Assembly: GCF_020524495.1 (NCBI RefSeq)
Contig: NZ_JAIVLB010000001.1
Location: 62,001 to 126,000 of the forward strand
Direction: 5' to 3'
DNA: 64,000 bases
Source: Bacillus stratosphericus
Lineage (GTDB): Bacteria > Bacillota > Bacilli > Bacillales > Bacillaceae
Below are positions 17,729 through 27,327 of this stretch, one piece after another. Under the pieces are notes generated by a model. The model saw only the letters and a list, made by a program, of their open reading frames with translations, did not search any database and was not told where the DNA came from. Made by a program: the position numbers and the translations under genes. Every line of letters starts with the position of its first letter. The stretch's first letter is position 1.

Positions 17729-18523
17729 TTATTCAAAGAAAATATGGTCATCATTTATCAAAATTCGATCAATTTTGACAGCTTTTTTCGACTGTTCGTC
17801 AATTTCTACGATTACTGCACTTAATGTCGTGCGTCCTTCCGCAATTTCAAACCGTACTGGAAGGCTCGTTTTGAATCGTTTAATGATGGTTTCTCGGTCA
17901 ACACCTAAAATGCCATCATAAGGGCCGGTCATCCCAACATCTGAAATATACGCAGTTCCTTTTGGCAGCACGCGGTTATCTGCTGTTTGAACATGTGTAT
18001 GCGTTCCAACGACACATGATGCACGACCATCCGTATACCAGCCCATTGCTTGCTTTTCACTTGTGGCTTCACCATGAAAATCAATAAAAATAAAAGGTGT
18101 ATGTTTTGATGCTTCTGCGATTAGTTCATCGACTTTTTGAAATGGGCAGTCAATTGGCGGTAAAAATGTGCGTCCTTGTAAGTTGATGACAGCCAATTCT
18201 TTTCCTTGTTTTTTGATAAAGGTGAGTCCTTTTCCTGGAGTACCTTGCGGGAAGTTGGCTGGACGAACAATATTGGCTGCGTCATCAATGAAATCGAAAA
18301 TATCTCTTTTATCCCATGTATGGTTCCCCATCGTGAGTACGTCAGCTCCTGCTTGCAAAAGCTCGTGATAGATTTTCTGATTGAGCCCTTTCCCGTGAGC
18401 AGCATTTTCTCCGTTTACAATTGTAAAGTGTGGCTGATATTTTTTCTTAAGCTTTGGCAAATATTCTTTTAGCGTATCTCTGCCAGGTGAACCGACAATA
18501 TCTCCAACAAATAATATTTTCAT
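17729..18523 (-). CDS. ymdB: Metallophosphodiesterase YmdB
   Basis: A 264-residue calcineurin-like phosphodiesterase. The metal-binding motifs are visible: GDIVGSPGRD (7-16), VNGENAAHGKG, MGNHTWD, DFHGEATSEK and GTHTHVQTAD. In B. subtilis YmdB hydrolyses cyclic nucleotides in vitro and is needed for the switch from motility to biofilm matrix and for nanotube-linked traits. It follows rny closely as in B. subtilis, but a terminator separates the two here. Confidence 0.96.
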   Translation of the reverse strand: MKILFVGDIVGSPGRDTLKEYLPKLKKKYQPHFTIVNGENAAHGKGLNQKIYHELLQAGADVLTMGNHTWDKRDIFDFIDDAANIVRPANFPQGTPGKGLTFIKKQGKELAVINLQGRTFLPPIDCPFQKVDELIAEASKHTPFIFIDFHGEATSEKQAMGWYTDGRASCVVGTHTHVQTADNRVLPKGTAYISDVGMTGPYDGILGVDRETIIKRFKTSLPVRFEIAEGRTTLSAVIVEIDEQSKKAVKIDRILINDDHIFFE

Positions 18524-18584
18524 TCGTTTTGAACCCTTTCTCTTATAAATTGATCTTCCTATCAGTGTTGCATATTTACATAAA

Positions 18585-18612
18585 AAAATAAAGCGGCGCT
18601 AAGCGCACCGCT
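18585..18612 (-). terminator. Terminator of rny
   Basis: Minus-strand stem AGCGGTGCGCT / AGCGCCGCT with one bulge, followed by a long T-rich run, starting at the stop codon. Confidence 0.8.
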
Positions 18613-20175
18613 CTATTTTGCATACTCTACTGCGCGAGTTTCTCGAATGACCGTCACCTTAATATGGCCAGGGTAATCGAGCTCGTCCTCAATTCGCTTA
18701 CGAATATCCCTTGCTAGACGGTGAGCTTCAAGATCATTAATTGAATCTGGCTTCACCATAATACGTACTTCACGTCCAGCCTGTATCGCAAACGATTTTT
18801 CAACACCTTCATAAGATTCAGAGATATCTTCTAATTTCTCAAGTCTCCGAATGTAATTTTCAAGCGTCTCACTTCTTGCACCAGGGCGTGCTGCAGATAA
18901 TGCATCAGCTGCCGCAACAAGAACAGCAATAATAGATGTCGGTTCTTGGTCACCGTGGTGAGATGCAATACTGTTGATGACAACAGGATGCTCTTTATAT
19001 TTCGTCGCAAGCTCAACGCCAATTTCTACGTGGCTTCCTTCTACTTCGTGATCAATGGCTTTTCCAATGTCATGCAGAAGACCAGCTCGTTTTGCAAGCT
19101 TTGCATCTTCTCCAAGCTCTGAAGCCATGAGACCTGCAAGATGCGCAACCTCAATTGAATGCTTCAGGACATTTTGTCCATAACTTGTACGGAATTTTAA
19201 GCGACCGAGAATTTTGATGAGATCCGGATGCAGACCATGAACCCCGACTTCAAATGTCGTTTGTTCACCCATCTCTCGGATGTAGTCATCGACTTCACGG
19301 CGTGATTTTTCCACCATTTCTTCAATTCGTGCAGGATGAATGCGCCCATCCTGGACTAGCTTATCGAGAGCTATCCTCGCTGTTTCACGTCTAATCGGAT
19401 CGAAGCCCGATAAAATTACAGCTTCAGGTGTATCATCAATGATCAGGTCAATACCTGTTAACGTTTCTAACGTACGGATATTTCGTCCTTCACGTCCGAT
19501 AATACGACCTTTCATCTCATCATTTGGAAGATTGACTACAGATACCGTTGTTTCAGCGACATGATCAGCTGCGCAACGCTGTAACGCAAGTGAAAGAATG
19601 TTTTTCGCCTTTTTATCAGCCTCTTCTTTCGCTCGGTTTTCAGATTCTTTCGTCATGACTGCAATGTCGTGGGAAAGCTCATTTTCAACTTGATCCAGAA
19701 TGATTTGTTTCGCTTCATCTCGAGTTAGGCTAGAAATGCGTTCCAACTCGGCTTTCTGCAAACGAATCATATCATCCACTTTGCTTTCCATCTCTTCAAT
19801 ATGTTGTTGTCGTTCATTCAGAGAATGATCTCTCTTCTCCAACACGGACTCCCGTTTATCTAAAGATTCGTCCTTTCGATCAAGATTTTCCTCTTTTTGA
19901 AGTAAACGGTTTTCTTGTCTTTGAAGCTCATTACGTCTTTCACGAACTTCTTGCTCCGCCTCTAACCGAAACGAATGAATTTCATCTTTCGCTTCCAAGA
20001 GCGCTTCTTTCTTCAATGCTTCCGCATCACGCTTTGCATCCTCAACAATTTGTTCGGCCATGTTTCTTGCACCGGATATTTTTGCTTCTGCAATGGTTTT
20101 TCGAACAAAGTAGCCAACAACTAAACAGATTAGGCTCAGCAAAATGGAGATGATCGTAAACATCGTAGGCGACAT
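18613..20175 (-). CDS. rny: Ribonuclease Y
   Basis: A 520-residue RNase Y, the main endonuclease starting mRNA decay. An N-terminal membrane anchor (about 5-24, [19 protein letters not shown]) is followed by a long coiled coil (about 30-190) rich in Glu, Arg and Gln, a KH domain with [12 protein letters not shown] near 220, and an HD domain with [10 protein letters not shown] and ASHHGDQEP. The start has a textbook GGAGGTG site. A strong promoter lies 170 bp upstream, leaving a long leader. Confidence 0.98.
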   Translation of the reverse strand: MSPTMFTIISILLSLICLVVGYFVRKTIAEAKISGARNMAEQIVEDAKRDAEALKKEALLEAKDEIHSFRLEAEQEVRERRNELQRQENRLLQKEENLDRKDESLDKRESVLEKRDHSLNERQQHIEEMESKVDDMIRLQKAELERISSLTRDEAKQIILDQVENELSHDIAVMTKESENRAKEEADKKAKNILSLALQRCAADHVAETTVSVVNLPNDEMKGRIIGREGRNIRTLETLTGIDLIIDDTPEAVILSGFDPIRRETARIALDKLVQDGRIHPARIEEMVEKSRREVDDYIREMGEQTTFEVGVHGLHPDLIKILGRLKFRTSYGQNVLKHSIEVAHLAGLMASELGEDAKLAKRAGLLHDIGKAIDHEVEGSHVEIGVELATKYKEHPVVINSIASHHGDQEPTSIIAVLVAAADALSAARPGARSETLENYIRRLEKLEDISESYEGVEKSFAIQAGREVRIMVKPDSINDLEAHRLARDIRKRIEDELDYPGHIKVTVIRETRAVEYAK

Positions 20176-20254
20176 ATTTTCACCTCCTCTTGCTATGAAC
20201 TTGGTTTTACAAATAAAGTGTCGGCATGTACATTGTTTTGTGTCTCAACATACA

Positions 20255-20278
20255 GGGCCTTCACAGGGAATGAGATCC
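20255..20278 (-). other. Hairpin in the rny mRNA leader
   Basis: AGGG and TGAG pair with CTCA and CCCT in a two-part stem of 24 bases within the leader between the promoter and the start codon. Confidence 0.35.
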
Positions 20279-20343
20279 TCACTGCCCTTGTCAAGTTTAA
20301 ATTAGTTATCAATCATGTTAAGAAAAACAAGTGATACATTCCC

Positions 20344-20372
20344 ATTGTAATTGTGTCGGAAATACTTGTCAA
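20344..20372 (-). promoter_or_regulatory. SigA promoter of rny
   Basis: Minus strand TTGACA (20367-20372), 17 bp, TACAAT (20344-20349): a near-consensus promoter. The start codon is 170 bp further on, giving a leader of about 160 nt. Confidence 0.85.
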
Positions 20373-20452
20373 GCTAGTCAGACTGAGGCGTAAGTTGTTA
20401 TTTCAAGCAAAGACAGAACTTTTGACCCACTAGCTGTCATGTAATTGTAAAA

Positions 20453-20477
20453 AAAAGACGCTTTTAAGCGTCTTTTT
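20453..20477 (-). terminator. Terminator of recA
   Basis: Stem AAAAGACGC / GCGTCTTTT with T tract on the minus strand, overlapping the recA stop codon. Confidence 0.85.
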
Positions 20478-21519
20478 AGTCATTAAACTCCAATTCTTCT
20501 TGTCCTTCTTCTTCGGTCTGTTTCACTCCGTTTGTATTCAAACCATAGTACTCCCTGATTTGTTCTTGAATCATGAGAAGGATATCCTTGTTTTCCTTTA
20601 AGAACTGTTTCGCGTTTTCGCGACCTTGTCCAAGACGTTCCTCCTGGTAAGAATACCAAGCACCACTTTTTTGCACGATGTCTAGTTCGCTTCCAAGGTC
20701 GATGATTTCTCCCTCTTTCGAGATCCCTTCACCGTACATGATGTCTACTTCCGCAATACGGAATGGCGGTGCGACTTTGTTTTTCACGACTTTAATTCTC
20801 GTTTTATTTCCCATAATGTCATTGCCTTGTTTCAGCTGTTCAGCACGGCGAACTTCTAAGCGAACAGACGAATAGAACTTCAGTGCACGTCCACCAGGCG
20901 TTGTTTCAGGGTTACCGAACATGACCCCTACTTTTTCACGAATTTGATTAATAAAGATGGCAATTGTTTTCGATTTGTTGATAGCACCTGATAGTTTACG
21001 TAGTGCTTGAGACATCAAACGTGCTTGAAGACCAACGTGTGAATCCCCCATGTCTCCTTCAATCTCTGCTTTTGGTACAAGCGCAGCAACTGAGTCAATG
21101 ACAACAATATCAACTGCACCACTGCGGACAAGAGCTTCTGCAATTTCAAGTGCTTGTTCTCCTGTATCTGGTTGAGAAAGTAACAACTCATCAATGTTAA
21201 CACCTAGCTTTTGAGCGTAAACTGGATCTAGCGCATGCTCTGCATCGATAAATGCAGCTTGTCCTCCCTGCTGCTGAACCTCAGCAATTGCATGAAGTGC
21301 CACTGTCGTTTTACCAGAACTCTCTGGACCATACACTTCAATAATACGACCGCGAGGATATCCACCTATTCCAAGCGCAGTATCAAGTGCTAACGAACCA
21401 CTAGGTACTGTTGAAATATGTGTATCTGTTTGCTCTCCTAGTTTCATAATAGAGCCTTTACCAAACTGTTTTTCTATTTGTTTAAGAGCCATATCTAAGG
21501 CTGCTTGACGATCACTCAT
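20476..21519 (-). CDS. recA: Recombinase RecA
   Basis: A 347-residue RecA, the strand-exchange recombinase and SOS co-protease. Walker A is GPESSGKT (64-71); further motifs are [28 protein letters not shown] and [21 protein letters not shown]. The tail is acidic ([12 protein letters not shown]). The start follows AAAGGAGG. A LexA box and SigA promoter lie directly upstream, as expected for an SOS gene, and cinA is the upstream neighbour as in many Firmicutes. Confidence 0.99.
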   Translation of the reverse strand: MSDRQAALDMALKQIEKQFGKGSIMKLGEQTDTHISTVPSGSLALDTALGIGGYPRGRIIEVYGPESSGKTTVALHAIAEVQQQGGQAAFIDAEHALDPVYAQKLGVNIDELLLSQPDTGEQALEIAEALVRSGAVDIVVIDSVAALVPKAEIEGDMGDSHVGLQARLMSQALRKLSGAINKSKTIAIFINQIREKVGVMFGNPETTPGGRALKFYSSVRLEVRRAEQLKQGNDIMGNKTRIKVVKNKVAPPFRIAEVDIMYGEGISKEGEIIDLGSELDIVQKSGAWYSYQEERLGQGRENAKQFLKENKDILLMIQEQIREYYGLNTNGVKQTEEEGQEELEFND

Positions 21520-21555
21520 TCTATTGTTTCCTCCTTTATCAATTCCACTATCTAT

Positions 21556-21584
21556 ACTATACCTTGTTTCACGTCATTTGCCAA
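21556..21584 (-). promoter_or_regulatory. SigA promoter of recA
   Basis: Minus strand TTGGCA (21579-21584), 17 bp, TATAGT (21556-21561), about 36 bp upstream of the start. Confidence 0.85.
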
Positions 21585-21592
21585 GAAAAAAA

Positions 21593-21606
21593 CGAACACA
21601 TATTCG
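21593..21606. promoter_or_regulatory. LexA (DinR) SOS box of recA
   Basis: CGAACACATATTCG fits the Bacillus LexA site CGAACnnnnGTTCG with one mismatch and lies just upstream of the recA -35. Confidence 0.85.
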
Positions 21607-21627
21607 ATTTTTCTTGGCAAATCATTT

Positions 21628-21665
21628 TAAAAAAAGAGCTGTTTCTATTAGAAAAAACGCTCTTT
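21628..21665 (-). terminator. Terminator of cinA
   Basis: Stem AAAGAGC / GCTCTTT with an inner GTTTCTA / TAGAAA extension and a T run on the minus strand, separating cinA from recA. Confidence 0.85.
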
Positions 21666-21696
21666 TCTAAAGGAGTAAACTTAACAAAAAACAAAA

Positions 21697-22947
21697 TTAA
21701 CTCTCTTTTAATAATTTGAGCAGGTGATGCAAACCATATTTGACAGCCCGTTTTCGAATGCCTGATCGACTGCCTGTAAACATCCATTCATACACGTCTG
21801 TCTGATCTTTTGTGGCTAGCCCAATAAATACTTTTCCGACTAGCTGTTCTTCTTGGGTAGCAGGTCCTGCCACACCAGTAAAGCTAATACCGATATCACT
21901 TCCTGTCAGCTTTCGAACGCCTTCAGCGAGCTCTAAAGCGCACTCTTTGCTGACAGCACCATGAGAAGACAACGTTTCCTCGCGGCAGCCTAGCACCTGC
22001 TGCTTGACTTGATTTGTGTAACAAACCACACTTCCGTTAAAAATCGACGATGCCCCTTCGAGATCTGTCAACCATTCAGAAAACATTCCGCCAGTCAAGC
22101 TTTCAGATGCTGCCACTGTTTTCCCATGTTCGTGCAAGGCCTTGGAAGCTTCACGGACAAGAGAAGTATCACCATATCCGTAGAAGTATTCCCCTACCCG
22201 CTCTAGAATTTGTGCTTCTGTTTCTTTTAAAAGACGTTCAGTCTCCTGTTCAACCTCGTGCTTGGCCGTTAGCCTTAGCGATACTTCACCGTCTGCTGCA
22301 AGCGGTGCAATTGTCGGATTGGTCTGAGCATCAATTATATCTTCAAGATCTGTTTCAAGCTGTGATTCACCTATCCCGAAGAAACGTAGAACGACAGACA
22401 CAATTTTTTCCTTCAAGCCAAGTTTCTCAGAAATCAGCGGCTTCAATTCATTTTCAAACATCGGGTGTAGTTCACTTGGCGGACCAGGAAGCAGAATATA
22501 AAACGTATCTTCTTCTTGAATAAACATACCTGGTGCCATTCCGAACCGGTTCACCAGCACATCAGATCCCTCTAAAACGAGTGCCTGCTTGCGGTTGTTC
22601 GGAGACATGTCACGTCCTGTCTTTTGAAAGTAGTCTTGAATCGATTCAAACGCTTCTTCATTTAGCACAAGCTCTTTGCCAAGCGTATTGGCAATGGTTT
22701 CTTTTGTTAAATCATCTTTTGTTGGTCCGAGACCGCCTGAGAATATAATAAAATTAGATCTTTCTTGCGCCACTTGAATAGCCTGCTTTAAACGCTCCGA
22801 ATTGTCACCAACTGCTGTGTGGTAATAAACATTCACACCAATTTCAGCTAGCTGTTTGCTGATGAATTGTGCATTCGTATTCGTAATTTGCCCTAGCAAT
22901 AGTTCGGAACCGACTGCAATAATTTCTGCTTTTCTCTCTGACTTCAA
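21697..22947 (-). CDS. cinA: Competence/damage-inducible protein CinA
   Basis: CinA with an N-terminal MoaB/CNX1-like domain ([33 protein letters not shown]) and a C-terminal NMN-amidase-like CinA domain ([28 protein letters not shown]). These are linked to pyridine-nucleotide recycling and competence. The start is placed at a TTG (22945-22947), because AAGGA is ten bases away and the upstream GTG overlaps it; this gives 416 residues, the length I recall for B. subtilis CinA. It lies 16 bp downstream of pgsA. Confidence 0.95.
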   Translation of the reverse strand: MKSERKAEIIAVGSELLLGQITNTNAQFISKQLAEIGVNVYYHTAVGDNSERLKQAIQVAQERSNFIIFSGGLGPTKDDLTKETIANTLGKELVLNEEAFESIQDYFQKTGRDMSPNNRKQALVLEGSDVLVNRFGMAPGMFIQEEDTFYILLPGPPSELHPMFENELKPLISEKLGLKEKIVSVVLRFFGIGESQLETDLEDIIDAQTNPTIAPLAADGEVSLRLTAKHEVEQETERLLKETEAQILERVGEYFYGYGDTSLVREASKALHEHGKTVAASESLTGGMFSEWLTDLEGASSIFNGSVVCYTNQVKQQVLGCREETLSSHGAVSKECALELAEGVRKLTGSDIGISFTGVAGPATQEEQLVGKVFIGLATKDQTDVYEWMFTGSRSGIRKRAVKYGLHHLLKLLKES

Positions 22948-22963
22948 AGCGTACACGTCCTTT

Positions 22964-23545
22964 TTAGTTAGAATTCTTTAAGGCTTCCCAGTTTTTCGCA
23001 AAGTAATCCCAGCCTGAGACAACAGTGAAGAACACCGCGACCCACATCGCAAGATCACCGAACGGGAATGATACAAGTTCAAACGGTAGGTTATGCAAAA
23101 GAAGTGCTGAAATCGCAATGATTTGCGCCCACGTCTTCACTTTTCCAAGCATATTTGCCGCTACCACTTCACCGCCTCCGGCTAAGACAAGCCTTAGACC
23201 TGTTACAGCAAATTCACGGCTAATGATCACAATCGCCATCCATGCCGGTGTGAGGTTGTATTGAACAAGTATAATTAAAGCAGCTGAAACAAGCAATTTA
23301 TCTGCAAGCGGATCTAAAAATTTACCGAAATTCGTCACTTGGTTGAGCTTACGTGCATAGTAACCATCAATCCAGTCGGTTGTGGAAGCCACAATAAACA
23401 AGATCGCTCCGACAAGGTGAGTGACTTCGATGCTGACGTCACCAAAGCGTGCAACACCCCAGTCTAAAGGGGCAAGCATAATAATCATAAACACAGGAAT
23501 CAAGGCGATCCTAGAAAGAGTAATTTTATTCGGTAAGTTAAACAT
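22964..23545 (-). CDS. pgsA: CDP-diacylglycerol-glycerol-3-phosphate phosphatidyltransferase
   Basis: A 193-residue polytopic membrane enzyme that makes phosphatidylglycerophosphate. The CDP-alcohol phosphotransferase signature is complete: DG-x2-AR-x8-G-x3-D-x3-D in [20 protein letters not shown] and following residues. The start ATG at 23543-23545 ([12 protein letters not shown]) has GGAGG ten bases upstream. It is an essential gene in B. subtilis and is followed closely by cinA. Confidence 0.96.
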   Translation of the reverse strand: MFNLPNKITLSRIALIPVFMIIMLAPLDWGVARFGDVSIEVTHLVGAILFIVASTTDWIDGYYARKLNQVTNFGKFLDPLADKLLVSAALIILVQYNLTPAWMAIVIISREFAVTGLRLVLAGGGEVVAANMLGKVKTWAQIIAISALLLHNLPFELVSFPFGDLAMWVAVFFTVVSGWDYFAKNWEALKNSN

Positions 23546-23601
23546 GAAATCCAATCCTCCAATAAAGCATTTATTTATGTATATAATAGTAGGAACAAAA
23601 G

Positions 23602-23633
23602 AAAAGTCATCTACTTGCTTAAGATGACTTTTC
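23602..23633 (-). terminator. Hairpin terminator between rodZ and pgsA
   Basis: Stem GAAAAGTCATCT / AGATGACTTTTCC followed by TTTTG on the minus strand, overlapping the end of rodZ. Confidence 0.75.
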
Positions 23634-24518
23634 CTTTCCTTTATTCACAATCACAATGTTTTGTGTCATGGTGTTCTTTGGGTCTAATTCGTACTTAAGC
23701 GTCTCGTCATTGACCTTGATATCAATTCCAGTGGCATTCCCGAGACGGATATCGACTTGAGAAAGCTCAGACAGGTCTGTTTGAAACGATTCGCCATCTT
23801 TTAGTTCACCCATCTTCAGCACTTTTCCAGCTTCGTCTCTCACGCGCAGCCACGAAGCTTGTGTTGCAGAAATGGTTAACTCCATATCATCTGCACCTGA
23901 CACCTCATACATTGTCGTGGACCCTTCTGTATTTGTCGCCTTCAAAGAAACAGCATCATCGTCTTTTGATGAATCGTCCTTTTTAGATGTTTTTTCTTTA
24001 TCATCTGACGAAGCTTTTTCTTTTTTCTTTTGATCCTTTGCGAGTGATGAATCCTCAGACACTTCGTATTTTGATTCTGACTGCTGAGGAGCCGTCTGAT
24101 TATTCTGCTGTCCGCTATCATGATTGACCGCTTGAACGATCACATAAATGATTGCGATCACCACAAGAATGCCTCCAATGACTAATATTGTTGGCATTAG
24201 CTCCAGCACCTTTGAGGCAGACTTTGGAAGCTCTCTTTGCGGCTTAATATTTGATAATTTATCAGAAACTTCATCATTATACGTGCTTGGTACATCTTTA
24301 CGAAATTCTTGGAACAATTGTTCAGGATTCAGTCCAACGGCTTCGGCATATTGTTTAATAAACGCTCTGACGTAAAATTTACCTGGAATAATATCATAGT
24401 TTCCTTGTTCGATTGCTAGCAAATAGCGCTTTTGGATTTTGGTAGCCGTCTGAAGGTTCTCCAGCGACATCCCTTTTTCCTCTCTGGCCTCAATGAGCCG
24501 TTTTCCCAATTCAGTCAA
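23619..24518 (-). CDS. rodZ: Cell-shape protein RodZ (YmfM)
   Basis: A 299-residue bitopic membrane protein. The N-terminal Cro/HTH_25 domain (LGKRLIEAREEKGMSLENLQ, about 3-70) binds MreB in homologues. A membrane helix lies at about 105-130 (LMPTILVIGGILVVIAIIYV). A Lys/Asp/Ser-rich linker follows, then an extracellular domain of the DUF4115 type (SWLRVRDEAGKVLKMGELKD). RodZ links the MreB cytoskeleton to wall synthesis. The TTG start at 24516-24518 has AGGTG at proper spacing. Confidence 0.92.
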   Translation of the reverse strand: MTELGKRLIEAREEKGMSLENLQTATKIQKRYLLAIEQGNYDIIPGKFYVRAFIKQYAEAVGLNPEQLFQEFRKDVPSTYNDEVSDKLSNIKPQRELPKSASKVLELMPTILVIGGILVVIAIIYVIVQAVNHDSGQQNNQTAPQQSESKYEVSEDSSLAKDQKKKEKASSDDKEKTSKKDDSSKDDDAVSLKATNTEGSTTMYEVSGADDMELTISATQASWLRVRDEAGKVLKMGELKDGESFQTDLSELSQVDIRLGNATGIDIKVNDETLKYELDPKNTMTQNIVIVNKGKEKSS

Positions 24519-24541
24519 AACAAACACCTACCATTACCATA

Positions 24542-25333
24542 TTAAAAATCGAAGCCAGAAAAACCAGAATGATCAAACACTTGCGGTTCTTCAGCGTGGT
24601 CGTATGTAATTTCTTCATCTGAACTATTACGTAGTTCAATGATATAGTCGAAATCATCCATTGTATATTCTGAATTTTGAATAAAGATATCTGGATGCTC
24701 TACCACTTTTGTTGCAGGCAATCTCATAATTTCTCTTAAAAGCTGTAAGTGCTTCTCTGAACCTCTTCTTGTCGACACAATCCCATCAATAATAAAAACG
24801 TTATCTGGGCTATATTCATCAGCAATTAGCTGACTGCGAATGGTCTGTTTCAAAAGAGTAGATGAAACAAACAGCCATCTCTTACTTGCACATACACTAG
24901 AAGCAACAATTGATTCTGTCTTTCCAACACGTGGCATCCCGCGAATCCCAATCAATTTATGTCCTTCTTTTTTAAATAGTTCAGCCATAAAATCAACAAG
25001 AAGACCAAGCTCGTCCCTTTCAAAACGGAACGTCTTTTTGTCATCAGCATCTCTCTGTATATATCTTCCATGACGAACAGCTAAACGGTCACGAAGTTTT
25101 GGTTTTCTTAATTTTGTTACTTTTATCGTTTCCATTGTATTTAAAATTGATTCAAGTCGCTTAACTTGATCTGTGTGGTCACAACGTAGAAGCATTCCGC
25201 GTCTTGATACATCAACACCATTAATTGTCACAATATTAATTGAAAGCATCCCCATTAAAGAAGAAATGTCTCCTAAAAGTCCAGGACGGTTCACCTGTAT
25301 CTCATATTCAAAATACCATTCGAGCTTGGCCAA
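24542..25333 (-). CDS. ymfK: Conserved protein YmfK (DUF3388)
   Basis: A 263-residue protein. The N-terminus resembles an ACT-like fold (NRPGLLGDISSLMGMLSINIVTINGV), followed by a P-loop-like stretch (GIRGMPRVGKTESIVASSV) and a C-terminal part with FIIDGIVSTRRG and a terminal SGFSGFDF. The layout suggests ligand sensing plus nucleotide binding, but the function is not established. The start is a TTG ten bases after GGGGG. In Bacillus it is conserved between ymfJ and rodZ. Confidence 0.88.
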   Translation of the reverse strand: MAKLEWYFEYEIQVNRPGLLGDISSLMGMLSINIVTINGVDVSRRGMLLRCDHTDQVKRLESILNTMETIKVTKLRKPKLRDRLAVRHGRYIQRDADDKKTFRFERDELGLLVDFMAELFKKEGHKLIGIRGMPRVGKTESIVASSVCASKRWLFVSSTLLKQTIRSQLIADEYSPDNVFIIDGIVSTRRGSEKHLQLLREIMRLPATKVVEHPDIFIQNSEYTMDDFDYIIELRNSSDEEITYDHAEEPQVFDHSGFSGFDF

Positions 25334-25431
25334 ATGATATGACCCCCTTCATTGTGGCAAACTTTTACCTTCCTTTATCATAAATCATTTTCACATTTTT
25401 AGAAAGCACAATGTTGCGAAACGGTTAAAAT

Positions 25432-25462
25432 AAAAAGAGAGGCACAAACGACCCCTCTTTTT
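25432..25462 (-). terminator. Terminator of ymfJ
   Basis: Stem AAAAAGAGAGG / CCCCTCTTTTT with T tract on the minus strand. Confidence 0.8.
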
Positions 25463-25464
25463 GT

Positions 25465-25722
25465 TTAGTGCGAGCTATTATTTTCAACTAGCTTGACCAT
25501 CATATTTGCAATGGCACGCTGCTCATCCTCTGATGCAACGCTCCAAAGGTCAGCAAGTACTCTTTCCTGCTCGTTCTTTGCCGCAACTTCGTTAGCCAGA
25601 TATCCACCAATTTCATATGCAAGGTTGTTGATTGTATCATCTGATAAACCTTTATCCTGCGCATGATTTAAACGGTCACCTAAAAAGTTTTTCCAATGGT
25701 CCCAGCTCTCAAGTACAGACAT
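25465..25722 (-). CDS. ymfJ: Conserved small protein YmfJ (DUF3243)
   Basis: An 85-residue soluble, mostly helical protein (MSVLESWDHWKNFLGDRLN to VKLVENNSSH), with the same length as I recall for B. subtilis YmfJ. The start ATG at 25720-25722 is seven bases from GGAGG, whereas the upstream in-frame codons overlap the site. Function unknown; conserved next to ymfI and ymfK. Confidence 0.9.
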   Translation of the reverse strand: MSVLESWDHWKNFLGDRLNHAQDKGLSDDTINNLAYEIGGYLANEVAAKNEQERVLADLWSVASEDEQRAIANMMVKLVENNSSH

Positions 25723-25794
25723 GTTCATTCCTCCATTCAAAAAGATGAATTACAGCCATAGCTTTTGTCATGGAGAGATGAATTATACACATTT

Positions 25795-26523
25795 TTAACA
25801 GTACCAGCCGCCATTTACGGATAAAATTTGCCCCGTCATATAACTTGACTGTTTTGATGCAAGAAACCAAATGACATCTGCAATCTCCTCTGGCGTTGCA
25901 AGACGGCCGAGCGGAATCTCTTCTTCCAGCATCGCCAAGTTTTCTTGTGTGAAGTTTTGCATCATATTAGTATGAACAGCACCAGGTGAGACAGCATTTG
26001 CTCTAATTCCACTTGGAGCAAGCTCCTTTGCGAGTCCTTTAATGAAGGCATTTTGCGCACCCTTGACCATGCTGTACAGCACTTCACACGATGCACCAGT
26101 TTCTCCCCATATCGAGCTAACCGCAATAATATGACCTGCCTTTTTTTGAATCATCCCAGGCAATATGGATTGGGTTAGCTCATATGGACTTGTGACATGC
26201 AGCTGCACCATACTGGCTAGAATTTCTTTTTTTGTATCTGTCACTAACCCGACATGACTCTTTCCACTATTTAAAACAAGAATATCTGGACATAACGGCA
26301 GACGGCTGACAAGCTCAGCTGCTCCGCTCGTTTTGGCTAAATCCGCTTGAACGACGTGCGTCTCTATTTCATATGTCTCTTCTAAATAAGTGGAGAGACG
26401 AATAGCTGCTTGTTCATTTTGGTGATAATGGAGTATCAGATGGCAGCCTTCTTGGGCAAGCTTTTTGGCTGCCGCCCGCCCAATTCCGCCACTGGCACCA
26501 GTAATCAGCGCCCAACGACTCAT
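25795..26523 (-). CDS. ymfI: Short-chain dehydrogenase/reductase YmfI
   Basis: A 242-residue classical SDR with the cofactor motif TGASGGIG (8-15), LNSGKS near residue 85, the catalytic Ser in AVSSIWG, YSMVKGA as YxxxK (Tyr and Lys present) and the C-terminal YMTGQILSVNGG. It resembles FabG-type 3-oxoacyl reductases. In B. subtilis it follows ymfH directly; here a relic of a MarR-MMPL operon lies between them. Confidence 0.92.
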   Translation of the reverse strand: MSRWALITGASGGIGRAAAKKLAQEGCHLILHYHQNEQAAIRLSTYLEETYEIETHVVQADLAKTSGAAELVSRLPLCPDILVLNSGKSHVGLVTDTKKEILASMVQLHVTSPYELTQSILPGMIQKKAGHIIAVSSIWGETGASCEVLYSMVKGAQNAFIKGLAKELAPSGIRANAVSPGAVHTNMMQNFTQENLAMLEEEIPLGRLATPEEIADVIWFLASKQSSYMTGQILSVNGGWYC

Positions 26524-26552
26524 ACATTGTTCCTACTTTCTATATGGAATAC

Positions 26553-26922
26553 CTATTCTTTTCGTATAAATGGGAACCAGTTTGCTGATCCGATCAATTT
26601 GACCATAACAGGTACGAACAATGTTAGCACAACGAGCGCATACAGTAAAAGTCATGTCACGACAAGTGTTGCAATCTGTAAGAGCGGCAGCACACCTAAA
26701 GGCAGCATCGCTGCAAATGTCCCCGCCAAAATCATGGCACCCATATTCTTCATTGATTCGGCAGGTTCAAACTCTTTAGCTTGTCATTCACTTTTTCTTT
26801 AAACAGATGCTTTGATTTTGTTGGAGTCATATGTAACTTTTAGGTCCCGTGATGAATAATACTGCCGCTAGTACGATCCAAAGGATGGTGATAAGCCATC
26901 TACCCTTTCTGATTACTCTCAT
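26553..26922 (-). pseudogene. MMPL-family exporter relic, internally deleted
   Basis: The N-terminus (ATG at 26920-26922) reads MRVIRKGRWLITILWIVLAA and stops after 31 codons. After a gap of a few dozen bases the C-terminus resumes with SMKNMGAMILAGTFAAMLPL. It continues through an in-frame TGA, where glycine is expected, into LLLYALVVLTLFVPVMVKL and ends FPFIRKE at 26553. Intact MMPL exporters of this type are roughly 700 residues, so most of the gene is gone. Its start overlaps the end of the marR relic, the layout of B. subtilis ydgG-ydgH. Confidence 0.8.
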
Positions 26923-27194
26923 TAGAACTTTGTGCATCCTCTTCGATGATCACTTGATAAATCTTTTCATATGTTTGAATAAATGATTCCATTTCCTTTT
27001 CTTCTAGCTTTTCAAAATAAGATCGAACAAGATCCTGAAGCTGTTTTTCCACTTGGCTGACCACATCTTTCCCCTCTGGGGTTACGTACAGGTGAACATT
27101 TCTTCTATCGGCTTGATCGTGCTCACGGACAATATAGTTTTTCGTAAAAAGACGGTTCGTCATAGATGTTACAGCACTTTTATTGACATTACAT
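26900..27194 (-). pseudogene. MarR-family regulator relic lacking its N-terminus
   Basis: The C-terminal two thirds of a MarR regulator: NVNKSAVTSMTNRLFTKNYI (recognition helix region), the wing RREHDQADRRNVHLYVTPEG-like segment, then a long dimerisation helix to QKG at 26900. A ribosome-binding site AAAGGAG and ATG (27192-27194) are kept, but the ATG is followed at once by TAA, and the body starts in another frame. The first 40 or so codons are deleted. It would have repressed the adjacent MMPL exporter gene. Confidence 0.8.
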
Positions 27195-27286
27195 ACGCTG
27201 CTCCTTTTAGTTTAGATGTTTAACTAGTGCACAAAACAGTTGTCAATCAATATTTACACAAATAAAACGCTTTTTTCAATTGAACA

Positions 27287-27326
27287 TCAAAAAGACAAAC
27301 TCTTTTGATCAAGTTTGTCTTTTTGA
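27287..27326 (-). terminator. Terminator of ymfF-ymfH
   Basis: Long stem TCAAAAAGACAAACT / AGTTTGTCTTTTTGA with a 10-base loop. T residues within the stem serve as the tract. Confidence 0.8.
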
Positions 27327-27327
27327 T

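Noticed and set aside
26410-26802. 130-codon plus-strand frame over ymfI start and the MMPL relic
   Set aside because: No ribosome-binding site. It is antisense to ymfI and to the MMPL remains, which explain the openness.
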